Assembly (NCBI GenBank): GCA_944472135.2
Contig: OX235264.1
Coordinates: forward strand, 93,196,319-93,260,318
Length of the DNA: 64,000 nt
Source: Trichobilharzia regenti
Lineage: Eukaryota; Platyhelminthes; Trematoda; Strigeidida; Schistosomatidae
Direction of reading: 5' to 3'
The notes under the pieces are model-generated. The model was not told where the DNA came from and searched no databases. It saw only the letters and a list, made by a program, of their open reading frames with translations. A program made the position numbers and the translations under genes. Shown here piece after piece: positions 9,845-22,384 of this stretch; position 1 is the first letter of the stretch, and each line of letters starts with the position of its first letter.

Positions 9845-10900
9845 CACACACACATAAACTCACGAGTAGAGGGACTAAAGTTCACATTTGAATCGGAAAA
9901 TGAACAAGGAGAATTAGCTCCAGTGTTAGATTGTAAAATGAAACGAATAGAAGAAGGTAGACTGCACACTAGTGTTTATAAAACACCACCGAATTCCGCT
10001 AACAGATATTTAGACTTTAACCCATCTCATCCGCTGTCTGTTTTTCTGTCTGTCTATGAAGGCTGGCTTAGTAAAGTGTCTAGCAAACCAAGCAGTAGCA
10101 CTGAGTAGTACAAGAAAAGACCTAAATGATGAAGTGAAACAGACAGAGGAAGAAGAAGCGTTGGTATTAAATAACTAACTATCCAATAAAATTCATTAGG
10201 AAGATCAGTAAACGCCAAAAGCGAAATACAAAGAAATAATTGTGAAACTAGTAATGATAACAGAAATAAGAGAGAATATAAGTCATCTACTTTTATACCA
10301 TCTAAGGAGGGGACATCTGAGACCCTCCCCACGTAGGATTCTTAATAAAGCAGAGATTAGAGTGGCACTTGAACCTACAAACTCACTCAGGTAGGACAAG
10401 CTCTGTAGGTTGAAGGACCCTGTCGGTTGACCCAATTAAACAAAATAATATAATTTACAGAATATCTTGCAGTGACTGTGAGTTAAGTCGACTACATAGG
10501 TCAAACTAGTAGGTCTAGGGTAGTCAGATTGCTTGTCAGAACATAAGAATTTAGCTAAGGTTAGAATGGTGGACCCTGAGAAGCTAAGTAATTTAGAAAA
10601 CAGTTCAGCGACTGCACTGCATGCATGCATTAACACACAACCACACAATCGGGTGGGAGAGGGTTAAAATTCTAAGAAATAACAGGTAGGTGGAGAGAGA
10701 GAGGTTGATTACTGAATCCTGCCTGGTTCATCGAGTCTACACCCAACACGTACAATGGGATGCAATGACTCATCACTCATACCAGAAATATGCAAAATAC
10801 TACTACCTGTACCGATCAAGTCAAACGATGAATTGAAATAATGGAGTTATATAAACGAACTCAGGAAGTTGTGTGAGTAATGTCTTGATATGATTATGAG
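9845..10900 (+). mobile_element. PLE fragment: RT end plus GIY-YIG relic
   Basis: The + strand gives FTFESENEQGELAPVLDCKM and SVYKTPPNSANRYLDFNPSH, the PLE RT C-terminal stretch (compare LTFLECLVQRK...NPTNSDRYLDYY at 28300). After about 400 nt comes a decayed GIY-YIG region (IIYRI-CSDC-like; then SEHKNLAKV...LENSSATALHA). A sister copy lies at 39240-39800. Stops and indels throughout. Confidence 0.7.
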
Positions 10901-11064
10901 CATTAATAAATTGTTCTCGAAACGTGGTCGCATCAGTAGACATTACTGTATAACACTATGAAACTTTATCAAAATAAATTTCACGCATGATGGAATTATA
11001 GTGTACCACAATGCACAAGGTTTATTCTTATATTGTTGATACAGTATTGTGTTTACTAACAATA
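10901..11064. other. Intronic AT-rich DNA
   Basis: No exon or element recognised. Confidence 0.3.
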
Positions 11065-11290
11065 CTAATGATAATAATTGCTTTATTTTCAAATAGTATT
11101 TAGGAATTTTCAGCAGTATAACACAGTACTGCATCTGATATTCTCACCGCATAATACAGGGATAATAATTCAACACAGGCCATTTACATTGATAATATTG
11201 TCAAGTAGAAGTATAAATAAAGTGAAAATATTAACAACAATGTATTAAAGAAAGTAACAATAAAGAGTACCGTTCACTTTTTGTTTCCCA
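11065..11290 (-). mobile_element. CR1-like 3' end
   Basis: AATTGCTTTATTTTCAAATAG, TAGGAATTTTCAGCAG and AGTACTGCATCTGATATTCTC correspond to the inverted CR1 terminus (compare 62570-62660 and 55035-55130). Probably the distal part of the CR1 relic at 14700-15480. Confidence 0.5.
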
Positions 11291-14200
11291 GTAAGTTGGT
11301 AGTGCCCTGTCTAGCACGCTTTCCCTAAGACATTAAAAGTGTCACAGCCAAATAAGATATTGTAAAGTTTTTATACTAGTCATCCCAACATAAAGTGTTT
11401 TACTATTGATTCTAGTCCTAACTGCCTGATGAAATACAACGTCCTAATTTAGGAGACTTTTGCAGTGCCCATCCATCACCACGCCAACCAGAGATCGAAT
11501 CCGGAGGGAAAGTTAGAATTCACCGGGTCGAAGTGGTTTAATAGTTTTCATACTTGGTGATCTCATAACCTTAAGGCTCTAGGATCGACCCTTAATAAAG
11601 TCCTGGATACGTACTGTTGAAGAGTTCCATAAGGTTATTTATTTAGAAATGATGGTAACTTGTTGTTGGTTTAAGCGATCTTTTGTTTGATAGGAAATAG
11701 GTGGGACATTATAACTGAAAAACAGTATAACTGGACAAGCAACATCTACTGGCCATTATACACATATTTTGAAGTAAAACACAATCGGGCAGATTATCTC
11801 GAAGACAGGAGTAGAGCACTCTTCTGAAACTATTAGTTTAGTGAGTAACTAAATTTGTCTTTGAATTAAGACTGAAAGTAAACGGCATATTGGTAGGCTA
11901 AATGATTATCATTATTCGGTTTCGTCAGAATAAGTATCCGACTACTGTTTCACTCATCATTCTGTCTTTGAATAACTTAGTAACATGGTGTTTACTTTCG
12001 GATCCAAATTACTAAGTTAAGGTTAATATCAGGAAGGAGGGTGGCGTTAGCTGATCAGTAGATATGGTGGGGGTCACTAAGGTGAATCGCCCCATTCTGC
12101 AGGAACAGCAATATACAAATTAAAGGCTCGAGGTATTTCTGATTTTTATGAGGGCTTAGATCTTTATCTTGAAAAAGATAATAATGAACGCCTTGACAGA
12201 TCATGCTTCTACCTTTAAATATATACCATTCGCTCAGCCTATTGTTGAGACGCGACCACGCGGGATCTGCACAGATTTATGGGGCATCTTATAAACTAAC
12301 TTGCTGTCCGTTGTCTGATCTTTAAATACCACTTCACAATGTCTTATCTCATTCATTTTCCAATGACGTCTTTACTTGATCCTCATTATATCCCATTAAA
12401 CCTAACATTTTACAGCTCTTTATGACTTATTATATTCCTACTCTCTGAAGGGTACGGTTGTACACTAAATGCACAAAAAGGTATAAAACAAAAACAACTG
12501 GCACAACTGAGGATAAATGTATTGAAACCAAAAGTGGACATCATGATAGTACGAGATATACGTGTAGCATTATACATTGCAAATGAACGTTGTCAGCCTA
12601 GGGAGTTTTCTTTATTAATGCATTTATTAATGATACTTGCACTTACCTATTTCATTACAATTGAATGATTCACCTCAGCACTTTTACTTTTCTAAAACAG
12701 CTTTCAATCCCTTGTAAACGTTGTACTTACCTCAATATTGTTGGTTATCGTATGCCGACAACCACGGGATGAAAACGAAACGAAGTCCATTTTCCCGCCC
12801 AACCTGGAGGACAATTGTACAATTCAATAACTATACAGCCTAGTTCAGACAATGTGTATTTATAAATATATCAAATATTTAACTGTTGAAACATTATTAA
12901 CTTGTAGACAATGTACGATTTGATATTATATCATACTTGATCGTGCCTGTAAAAATGGCATGCATTTTCATGTAAATTTATATGTTTATATGAGAATATA
13001 CATTATTATTATTATTATTATTATTATCCCTAAGGGTTTCTTGATACAAAGATTAACTTGTCGCCAAAGTATGTAAACACGTTCATATCTAGAAAATACT
13101 TAGGTTTTTAGTTTTTTACTAACACAACACCGGGTGACTCACCAATTAGTCACAAAGTAAAATTAAATTTGTCAAAGACAGTCTGCTCCTGACTTCTAGA
13201 TATCGTGAAGGAAGAACTATATTCAAAGGTTAATAGGATTAGACGCAAGATGTCAATTCGAAACTAGGTAACTACGTTTCGCAGCTGCAGAAGACACCAC
13301 GTTACAATCTATTCCTGTAATCATGTCAATCAATGTGACATCAGTTAAGACTAGAGAAGGAACACAACTGGTGTTCACAAAATACATTTGTGTTCCTCAA
13401 TATAATGTACATTCCGTAATTATAGGGAAACTAGGAAATGCACCAAGTCATCACATATTCGAACAATAATTGAGCGCACAGGGTAGGGTAGATTTAAAGG
13501 AATGCCCACGCGATATGGTTCAGGGCTCATTGAAGTGACACATGCCTACATCTGAAGGTGCGTGTGCAAGGTATCGCATTTCGTCTAGGTGACTCAATGG
13601 GTCGCCTCCATATTTAACAAATGCTCAGTCCATGAATTCTACTTGTACCTGTAAAACACAAAGAATACCCTGCTAGCATATGGTGCTGTATTACACTAGA
13701 GTCCCTCAGTTTACAGGTAAATCACACTTAATATCAGCATTACCGCTTTTAGTTGAAAAAGTCATTCGACTTTGTCACAGATGCTTTTGGCTGGATTCCT
13801 CGGTACCAAGTATTATTCCCTATGAGAGTGCATTGAAGAAACCCTGCAGGGTGATATTGCGGCTTCGCCGAAAATTGAATAGAAGCATTTCACTCATGCA
13901 AAATACAGTAAAGAATACACTATTAACTCACCACGCTCAGCCCTACATTACCCTATAAAATCTACTTGTTTGGAAATGAAACATGTACCTATATATTGTG
14001 TCATTAATTTCAGATAAACATTAATATCTAAATTTCATACGCCTTCTATCTCACTACTCCATGTAATAATAGTTTGATAGTTATTTACGAACGCAAGAAC
14101 AAGTATTTCATGGGCCACGAGTAGTACTTGGTATTCCGCAGAGTTATGGGCACTTAGTGAAAGTATTTTGGAGAACTAATACAACAAGGATAGTTTTTTT

Positions 14201-14690
14201 CTAATATATACGCACCTATCAACACAATGAAAAGATAATGACGAATTGTCATCACAAGCATTGTATTTACTATAGAGGGAATGTTATTACAGGCAAACTT
14301 CACAGTAACATATACAAGTCTTGCATGTCATTGCATCAGTACTATTAGCACACTAATTGTATTACGGCCAAATGTAAATGATTTCAAGGCTTCATAACAA
14401 TAACTTTGCGGGAGGTAGATGTATTGAAAGACTGCTTGCAGACACTATGTATGACGACATCTAGTAGAATGTCTACGGAAACTGACAACCTGCAATGAGG
14501 AAGACAAAAATGAAAGAATTAGGAGACACATAACGCACAAGATAAGTATTTTTGACATAAGTATAAAACTTGGGCACTGGTAGAGTATATCTCCATTATG
14601 GATACGATTTTATTTTGATAAATCACACAGCGTTGTACAGCAGTATTATCTGATGACGTTTCCAACACAAATTATTGTTCATAATCATAT
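11291..14690. other. Gene-poor stretch, possibly old repeats
   Basis: AT-rich sequence with no splice-bounded exon on either strand. A 92-codon + frame at 13680-13958 has no recognisable motif and no supporting splice sites. A (ATT)n microsatellite lies at 13002-13027. 11500-11620 has faint HH-B leader-like words (GGATCGACCCTTAATAAAG). Confidence 0.4.
13002..13027. repeat. (ATT)n microsatellite
   Basis: Nearly nine consecutive ATT units. Such tracts in this window often mark the ends of RTE and CR1 copies. Confidence 0.9.
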
Positions 14691-14699
14691 CATTGATAT

Positions 14700-15480
14700 G
14701 ATTATGAGCTACCGTTTGTGAGTTAACGAGTTGACTAAATAGTACACCACTTGCCCTACTGACAACCTTAATACCCTGCACAATACAACATAGTCGTCTT
14801 TGAGTAATTCAGGAAAGAATGAGAGGGAGCAGTAAAGACCAATGCAAGAGTTAACAAAATGTAAAAAGAGAGGTTGAATGATTCCTGGCTGTCTTGACTA
14901 CACAACGTGGTAAGCTAGACTGAAGGTTTTCTTAGAAATCGACAAGATATAGAATGACCAAGAAAGACCAGAGGATAGAACTACTCCGAGGTACTTTATG
15001 TCAGACTTAGTTTCTGTTTAAGTACCCTCTTTGATACAAGCATTTTGTGAATGACACAGTTCTTGTAGTTCACGCTGAGTGAAGGGAAAGTTAACTGCCT
15101 GACATTCAGAGGAATTTAACGTAAGATCATGTACCCTAGACTACAGACATGAAGCAGTTAAGTTTGCTGCAGTCACATTGTAACATGACAGGAAAAGAGA
15201 CGGTCAGACCACCAGTGTATTTGACGAAGTTGCCCTCATTAGAAAGAGAAAAGTCATGTAAAACGAGAGAGGAAAAAGAAAAGGAGAGATAACAATACCC
15301 TGAGGAACACCAGCTTCAGCAAGCGAGGCGGGAGATTTACCCTAATATACAGTATGCTGCATTCCATTTGAGAAATGATAATGCAACCAATCAACTGCCC
15401 AGGACCCGTGTTTGCACAACCGAAACCTTATTCAAATAAAGTCATCTAGGTCCTGAGTCAACAACAACGGCATATGAGGA
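14700..15480 (-). mobile_element. CR1-like fragment, degenerate RT
   Basis: Inverted CR1 RT sequence collinear with 56050-56800: GGTACTTTATGTCAGACTTAG, GTATTTGACGAAGTTGCCCTC and CCTGAGGAACACCAGCTTCAGC (encoding the E-A-G-V-P-Q-G motif B on the - strand). Frameshifted; much older than the copy at 55-58 kb. Confidence 0.75.
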
Positions 15481-15970
15481 CTGAAAGCTTAACACAAAAG
15501 TGATAAAGCGCAAAAAACACTTGCAAAGTAGGAGACGGGTCCCAGGTGGAAGAAGAGATTACTGAAAGATATCTGTTTTTCATTTAGCAAAGAACTAGAT
15601 TAAGAACTACACTTATCATTTGTTGAAATTTTGGAGGTCATTTATCAATGTTTCGCATTTATTTATGCCTAGACTGTGTCATTCTGACTAGCTTTCAGTA
15701 TTAGTTTGCAGAGAAGTCCACTTGTTTAATTTACCACACTCCGTATAGCACACAAACGTACAGACTTAAAACTAAAGGGAAGTTTAACGAGAGAAAATAC
15801 GAGGGAGAATAAATAGCGACAGGGAAAAACATGAGTTGAATAGATACGTGAGGTTACACAGAGTGGATGCATCTGTGCCAGTAACAAAGATTTGCAGTCA
15901 TATCTCTAGTAGTTCTTCCAGCTGACCGTTAACGATTTTATGAACCAATACCACTTTTTCATTTGACCGA
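15481..15970. other. No gene recognised
   Basis: The region includes a short TTCCGTATAGCACACAAACG-like word shared with RTE-B 3' ends (about 15745), otherwise nothing. Confidence 0.3.
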
Positions 15971-15974
15971 CCCA

Positions 15975-16220
15975 AACACATTTTAAACCTTAACATGTAC
16001 TGGCTAGCCATCTCAACCTATTCAGCTTCCCCTTGAAGACTAATTTACCCTCCCCGCCTAAACATTTGTGCGTAACCTCAACAGCACTCGCTATATTATA
16101 CTGCTTTACTTATGAGATAGAACTCAGACACCTATAATAAAACACCGGTATCATTTTCATATTTTACAGCATCAGGGGTTACTTCTCATAGTCTAGGTGG
16201 ACAAAATCATAAGCAAACTG
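15975..16220 (-). mobile_element. RTE-B fragment, very degenerate
   Basis: Inverted RTE-B words: TGTACTGGCTAGCCATCTCA, TTGTGCGTAACCTCAACA, AGAACTCAGACACCTATAAT; collinear with 25040-25230. Confidence 0.55.
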
Positions 16221-17090
16221 TAAGTTGATGAGACTATTCCTTGATAAGTCTCTAAAGCCAATTACAGACTATCCTAATAGTATATGTGTGATTGAATTGA
16301 ACTGATATAAGGATGACAGTTTAAGAATTCAGCCTTGTGTTACATCCCACTCGAAAATGTGTTTTCTCGGATAATTCGTAAACAGTAATTACTGAATAGA
16401 AAACATTCTGTAGGCTTTATGAAACTCATAAAATGACGGACTACTTTTGCAGGCAATATAGTGTTTCCTTAATAAAGCGAGAATTGGATATTTCGGCTTC
16501 ATTAAACTAGTAAGTGGTATGCTGGCAGTACCAACGACTACAACAAGTCTGGGAATTGTGCACTACAACTTTAACTTTACTGAATACTCCAGCAGATTTC
16601 TAATGAACACTTGACAAATATCAAATTTATAAATGAATTCCGTAAGACTTAGTAAACTAAAAGTACTTTCGGTTTCTATAGGAGTTCTCGGTTCCAAATT
16701 TATTCCTTTAGGGGCCTACAGAGATTAAAACTTCAATTAAATGACACTGACGTTAAAGAAATTACATTCTTCATTACTAGACTTAATGAAAAGAATCATG
16801 TTTTTTATTCTGAAAACAGGAGCATTCGCAATGTTTCACTTTATGTAAATGCAGTTACATATAGTTTCACTAGGAACTCAGTACAACTTGATGCACAATT
16901 GTATATATACAAATAAACTGAAAAATTATGTCCCCACCACCTTGTGAACAACTTATCCTTATTCCAGGATAATAACATCCTTTCACCTATGAGCCTGAGT
17001 TATGTCTATGAAATCGCAGTATTACATCAGTTAAATCTTCCCCCAAAATCAAGGCCACTTGCAACCAATGGCAACATAGCAACAAGCGTC
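16221..17090. other. No gene recognised
   Basis: AT-rich; a short frame at 16944-17144 runs into the BEL leader. No exon evidence. Confidence 0.35.
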
Positions 17091-17204
17091 ACTGAGGGGA
17101 TATGCAATAAAGTCGCTCGTGAGCTGGACATTGACAGTTTATGAGAGTTGGCTGACAGTGTTTGATAGTTTCCGTTCGTCTTTCCTGGTGCTTGCCAGTC
17201 TTCG

Positions 17205-17648
17205 TTGGACAGGTATTATCCGGAACTTTTCTGGAATTTTCGGTCAGGTTCAGTGATGCCTGGGTCAAAGAGGGGACAACGCATTTTGGAAACAGACAGG
17301 AAAGTAAGTAATGTTGAGCTGACCGTCACATGTAATGATGTGTGTGATGTTGAGCATGATAATGTTGATGTCCATGTTTCGTCGTCCGGGGATAATAGGA
17401 ACTTTAAACTACCTAAATATGAGCCTCGGTGTTTCGACAGAAACCCAGCTGACTATCCACAGTTTGTAAGGGAGTTTGAAGTCATGTTGAGTGGGCTTGC
17501 AATAAATGATGAAATGAAGTTGATGTATTTGTTGAGGTATGGCACTGTAGCTGCTTCAAGAGCTATACAGTGCTGTAAGTTCATGCCCACAAACGGCAGA
17601 TACTCTGAGGCTATGAGTATCTGCGTCAAAGATTTGGAAGACCTTTGA
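17205..17648 (+). CDS. BEL/Pao gag-like ORF, N-terminal part
   Basis: The likely start is the Met at 17256 (MPGSKRGQRILETDRK). The C-terminal half reads FKLPKYEPRCFDRNPADYPQ, then FVREFEVMLSGLAINDEMKL and MYLLRYGTVAASRAI. The 'KLPK-x-x-x-x-x-F-x-G-x-x-x-x-[WY]-x-x-F-x-x-x-F' arrangement followed by K-[LM]-x-YL-x-x-x-x-G-x-A is the DUF1759 gag signature of BEL/Pao elements. A frameshift at about 17645 passes the reading frame to the next ORF. Gag would form the retroelement particle; this copy is inactive as the frame is broken. Confidence 0.7.
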   Translation: MDRYYPELFWNFRSGSVMPGSKRGQRILETDRKVSNVELTVTCNDVCDVEHDNVDVHVSSSGDNRNFKLPKYEPRCFDRNPADYPQFVREFEVMLSGLAINDEMKLMYLLRYGTVAASRAIQCCKFMPTNGRYSEAMSICVKDLEDL

Positions 17649-18067
17649 TGATTGTAAGGAACGTATTCGAGGCTGTTAAAGGTAATGGTAGTCAATTACA
17701 AGATGACTCCAAGGCACTCACTGAGTTTTTGGATAATCTGTTGACTTACAAGAATACGTTGATTTCGATGAATTGCATGGGCAATCTGAACTCAAGTTCC
17801 GTCCTAGAGTTCACAGCAAAACGCCTACCTGCTCGACTGCAAACGAAGTGGGCAAAGATAAGCTCTTGTATAGAGGATGAAGGTATTGAACCAAAGTTCG
17901 ATGATATTCTGAAACTGATAAAAGACAGCGTCAATCAAGCTATGAGCAAGTTTGTCAGTGTATTTCATCCCACCGCTAGAATAGAGCAGTCAGAGAGCGA
18001 AATACAATCATCCATGACGAAAGAGTCTGAGAGAAACGGATGTTGGGAAAAATCTATGGTTATCTAA
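17645..18067 (+). pseudogene. BEL/Pao gag-like ORF, C-terminal part in shifted frame
   Basis: Continues the gag after a frameshift: VRNVFEAVKG, then LTEFLDNLLTYKNTLISMN, then LEFTAKRLPARLQTKWAKI. 'L-x-x-x-L-x-x-x-x-x-x-L' followed by '[KR]-L-P-x-x-[LM]-x-x-x-W' is typical of the DUF1759 to DUF1758 junction of Pao gag. It stops at 18067, before any protease. Confidence 0.65.
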
Positions 18068-18517
18068 ATGTGAAATCAGCGTTATCAAGGTCTGACTATG
18101 AATTGTGTGATGATAATGGTGCGGTCAAGAAGCCTGTAGTTGCAACTGGTAAGCCATTGTTCAATAGAGTCTCACAGACGACACTGCAGTTTGTGTAGGA
18201 GAAGGGAGTTACAGTTTCAGAGTCCAGTTCTGACTCCACAAGTTTTCAAGGTATTACTAGCCGGAGTGAAGGTATAAAACCTTTAAGGATTTGTGAGGAA
18301 GAACCCAAATTGTCTATTGCTGTTAATAAAGAGTTTGAAAATGGTGAAGTCGACCAGATAGACGACGGTGATGTGGATATTTTTGATAATGATCATGATA
18401 GTGCACATTTCTCTTTGATTGGTCATGATTAGATGAGAGGAATGCCTGCTACTACCACTACTGAGTTGAACAGAGGTTCTGTACAACTTGAACTTGAAGT
18501 AGACTTAAAGACATGCG

Positions 18518-19102
18518 GTGGTAGAAGGTATGGATACTCGCATGACTGTCAGTGTAAATGATCAGCGTGTAGCCCACCTATCAACAGATGCGAATGCTAA
18601 ACTGGAGCTAATAACAAAATACAGCAGTGACGGTAATCTTGCAGTTAGACTACCTTCTAAATGTCGAACAATAACAGCTTCTGATGCACCGCTAAGTTCA
18701 TCAACTTGTGTCACTCAGCCATCTTCGGTGTTGTCACACATGATGAAAAGGACGTCCGTGAACTCACGTGTCTTATGCTATGACCATTCTAGTATAGATC
18801 CGTTTGAAAGGAGGAGTGTCAATGACCAGAATAATGAGGACAAGCCAACTGCGTATGAGAGTGTAACTGTTAAACTCACTCACACGAATAAAGGCATTTC
18901 ACGTTTCAAGTCACTATTTGAATGCTATTGTCTTTGGTGTAAATTACTCTGTGTCTACGCTTGGTTGACCAGATACGTCGTGTGTTTGTTCGTCATCTAT
19001 ATTTTACGATACAATGATATGAGCGTGTTACCGTTCAGATTTGAGGATATAGCTGATAGAGGAAAGTCAGCAAATGAACTCTGCGACGATTTTCCAACCT
19101 AG
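18518..19102 (+). pseudogene. Degenerate ORF within the BEL relic
   Basis: A 194-codon frame, hydrophobic near its end (about residues 140-165), ending LPFRFEDIADRGKSANELCD. It has no recognisable domain. It may be a remnant of gag/pol spacer or chance; retained because it lies between gag and LTR on the coding strand. Confidence 0.3.
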
Positions 19103-20009
19103 AGCGTCAACCTGAGAAGGGTTGTAGGCGTACTGGTGTAAGTCCTGCAATTCTTCAGAGGAATTCCATCGAGACACTATCCGCGAGATTATTTGTAATG
19201 TTTGTATATACGTGTCGTGTGTCATATCAATTGGTGTTTTTGGATCCATTGTGTTTAGTCGTTGTTTTCGCACCTTGTTGTTATGGCGTAATTTTGTTAA
19301 ACTTTTCGTCGTGATTACTTCTGAAGTTGTTTCCAGTCTTCTACATCCGTGAATGAATTGATTGATGTTGAAGACAGCAGATGGGTCGTATACGCCAGGG
19401 AGGCTAGGCTACTGCTGAGAATGACATGCACACGGAGATAAGGATTACCTGTGGTCCCACACGCCGGGAAGCGAGAGTGTAGACGACTGAGGCTCGCATA
19501 CGTCACCGTTACTAGAACTGAGGCAGAATGAGTGACAAGCGATTGCAATGGTAATTGATAGTGAATAAAAAAGAGGATGTGCGTAGAGTATCGTGAGGTG
19601 CTCCTATGGTCACACTGCATTCTGCAGGTCATTCTAGCAAGTGAAGAATGTGCTGCAAGATGTCAAGAGGATACCTTCATCTGGAGGCGCAGGTCGTCAG
19701 CGATGTGTGAGATTGTGCTGTGGGTATGCATGTGGTGTGTTGGCGTTTCTGTTTGTTTTCCATTTCAGCTCTGTCCGTGTGACCCAGGTTCTCGCAATGG
19801 CATCCAAGTCAACGTGCATTGGTCGTGATGGAGAATAGGATGGATCCCTTTTTTGCCGGGAAGTGTCAATGGAGTTGAAGATTGAACGATCAATTCATTT
19901 TTGTTTGCTCAAAACCAACTTTCCCAATTTTCGCGGAGGCATCAATACGACAGTCATCGTCTCATCGGTCGCTGTTCAGAAAGAAGTCAGCAGTAAGTCG
20001 TCAGAACTA
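19103..20009. other. BEL relic 3' region, no ORF
   Basis: GC-richer than its surroundings, with CGT-rich words; no pol motif. Probably the 3' internal/LTR part of the BEL element. Confidence 0.35.
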
Positions 20010-20250
20010 ATATTGTGATTTATTATTGTAATATTTATTCATAGACCTGAGTTAAAGCTTAACTTTAAAGTTGGATATATGTTGATGTTACAATAAAGGA
20101 TTCTCGAGTAACCAATCCGTGTTCTGGTTTTGCGTCCGTTATTACTATGCGTTTCTGAGAAACTTCAAGGAACAGCGTGAGTCCCAGCGTAGCAAGAGCG
20201 GGGCATTGATGGTTTACGAGACGTGACCGACGGCGCATTACTCTTCATTT

Positions 20251-20837
20251 GCAGTGCTTCAATGGAATACCTTCGAGAAGTGAAGAAAACAGAAGGAGAC
20301 AGAGGCAGCCAGAAGATAATAATAATTTAAGCAAACAATATGCGATAACCGCAGGGTTTATTCTCCTTTTTTATTACTAGGAATTTCTAGTCATTGAGTT
20401 TTATAGTGTTACATACTAACGGTTAGTTTAAGTTTGTAGTAGTAAACAACAACTAAAGTATAGGATAATAATAAAAAAGTAAAAATTAGGGCGAAACGAA
20501 TGATGGTTTTCACTCTTATATAGGGTAATGTTGGGAATAGAAACTGAAGAAGTGAAATCCAAATGTCAAAGTACATAAGTTATTTAGAAGAAAAGAGGAA
20601 GTATAGTAATACTGATTTATGCTGTTGTTCTGATTTATACAGTTAGATGTCCTCCTGAAGTAGAGAAATCGTACCATGAGCCATTTTTCAAAGAGTTTGT
20701 ACACAAGCTGTGACATACAGGCAGCTTTTATTTTTTATTTTATTGATTATTATTATTTTTTGAATTAATTCATCCTCAGGAGCCTTAACAGTAGAGTGCA
20801 TTCCCACGCTGTTCAGTGGAAGATAAAGTGCTATCAG
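20251..20837. other. Between two BEL LTR relics
   Basis: AT-rich. Only short frames; no feature recognised. Confidence 0.35.
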
Positions 20838-21190
20838 AAGTATTATCATGATTTATTGTTATAGCATTTATTCTTAGACCTTTTGTGTAATAAGCTTATT
20901 GTTGGTTACATGTTGGCGGATTAATAAATGATTCTCGAGTCGCCAGTCTTTGTTCTGGTTTTTTCCTGTTGGTTATTACAAATTGTTTCTGAAAGTCTTC
21001 CAGGGACAGCGTGAGGTCCAGCGTGGTCAGAGCTGGACACTGACAGTTTATAATAGTTGGCTGACAACTGGCTTCATCAACTTCGATCTTCATCTCAGTT
21101 TTAGTGCTCCTTTTATGTTTCCTTTCGCCCTTACGTGTCCTTTGCTTTCACTTTTTCATGCAAGTGTCGCTTTTTGCTTCACTTCTCTTT
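20838..21190 (+). mobile_element. Second BEL-type LTR and leader
   Basis: Shares with 20020-20200 the words TTTATTCTTAGACCT, GGATTAATAAATGATTCTCGAGT (related CAATAAAGGATTCTCGAGT) and CAGGGACAGCGTGAG. It continues with the leader TGGACACTGACAGTTTATAAT as at 17115. Probably a 5' LTR of a separate copy. Confidence 0.6.
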
Positions 21191-21279
21191 GATACTTTGC
21201 ACTGACATTAGACATCTTTTGTAATATGATCGTGTTTGTATCTGTGGTGTTCTTAAATTCCTGACGTTGTTTGAGTCTG

Positions 21280-21570
21280 TAGCGGTAGGCATTTCCCCGG
21301 ATTTATTGGCCATAACATTCGTTGCTGAACATTAAGTGCTGACCCTGCTGTTTTAGTCGAAGGCTTACGGTCAAGCATCCACACCATTTGGCACGCCATC
21401 ATGTCACGTCCGTTCGTCCGTGCGCGGTCCCTAGCTAGTACAGCAATCATCTTGCAATCCTATTTGGTCCCAAAATATAACTCGTAATTTGGATGATGAA
21501 TTCTGGTGTTTTGCTTCGTCTTTGGTTTACGCGGAACGAATAATGTAGAAGTTGTTGGCATCAGATCTTG
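21280..21570 (+). repeat. Dispersed repeat shared with 59790-60010
   Basis: Collinear similarity: GTCGAAGGCTTACGGTCAAG vs GCTGAAGGCTTCCGGTCAAG, TTTGGTCCCAAAATATAAC vs TTTGGTCCCGAAATATATC, and CTTTGGTTTACGCGGAACGA vs TTTTCGGTACGCGAGAATAA. It is probably an LTR or 5' region of a retroelement not otherwise represented here. Confidence 0.65.
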
Positions 21571-22380
21571 CGTTAGTGCTTCGTACTATCTGTGAACGTC
21601 ACTACATTTAGCCTCTAAAAAGGTTTCGTCCGGGGCAATTTAACATTCTTGAGTTTTGTAAATGAGGTCAAGATATCCCCAGATTTCCTAAACTGTTAGG
21701 CTTTTATGTAGCTATCAAATCTGAGTAGTATGAGAAACGTGGGTGTTAGGTCTTATTTATTTATCCCAATACACTGTCAGAGTATAGAGAGGCTTGCGGC
21801 CCTTAACAAGGAGGAGCGAACCGACTTTACAGGCTCACTATCTGGTATATTGCAAACCGTAGCGTTATGTTTGGATGCGAATCTTCTAAGAACTTTGCTC
21901 CACAGGAAGTCCATAACTTTCTCTCCTTAACGATTTCCGAGTCAGTGTGAGTTGGTTCAGACTTCAAATTAAAGAGTTTTAGAAAAGTTATATGCCCCAG
22001 TCTTTTTTATATGAGTGTTTCTGGCGAATCGTGATAGCCACTGCTGTTTGGAGTTTGTGGTACCTAGTTTTTTTGGTCATTTATTTGGTACCCGATAGAT
22101 GGTGGAGAAGGACTCTTCAATTCTTAGCTTTATGGCTGGTTTGGAACAAGTGTTTTAATATCGCGCTATTAATACTTCTCAGTACACCTTAATTTAACCA
22201 CACTGGTAGATGTCTCCGAGTGAGCACAAAAATCAAGTTGCTAGAGCAACGGCCAATTTAACGCTTTCCATTACAAGCGCAGTTGACTTGGTAGACACAA
22301 TTATAAATGAATAGTCTAGCTACTTCATATTTCAATTGACGGATCACCATCGGTTGTGGAGAAAATATGACTTGTAGTTT
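21571..22380 (+). other. Unassigned, retroelement-like frames
   Basis: Two short + frames: 21730-21930 (IERLAALNKEERTDF) and 21992-22192 (Trp/Leu-rich, two possible membrane segments). No splice sites at their ends, no family recognised. They follow the shared repeat at 21280 and may be internal parts of the same element. Confidence 0.3.
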
Positions 22381-22384
22381 AGTT

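Larger units (their letters stand above)
17100..20250 (+). mobile_element. BEL/Pao LTR retrotransposon relic (gag kept, pol missing)
   Basis: The internal leader at 17115-17160 (GAGCTGGACATTGACAG, GAGTTGGCTGACAG) matches the leader downstream of the LTR at 21030-21070. Gag-like frames follow at 17205-18067. Further degenerate + frames extend to 19102. 20010-20250 contains an LTR-like segment (polyadenylation-type CAATAAAGGATTCTCGAGT, end CAGCGTGAGTCCCAGCGT) related to 20838-21030. No RT, RNase H or integrase motif was found between 18.1 and 20.0 kb, so pol is deleted; the element needs others to move. Its LTR borders cannot be fixed by eye. Confidence 0.65.

Noticed and set aside
13680..13958. 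92-codon + frame as a possible gene
   Set aside because: No motif, no splice-site support, biased toward Leu/Arg/Ser; treated as chance in intronic DNA.
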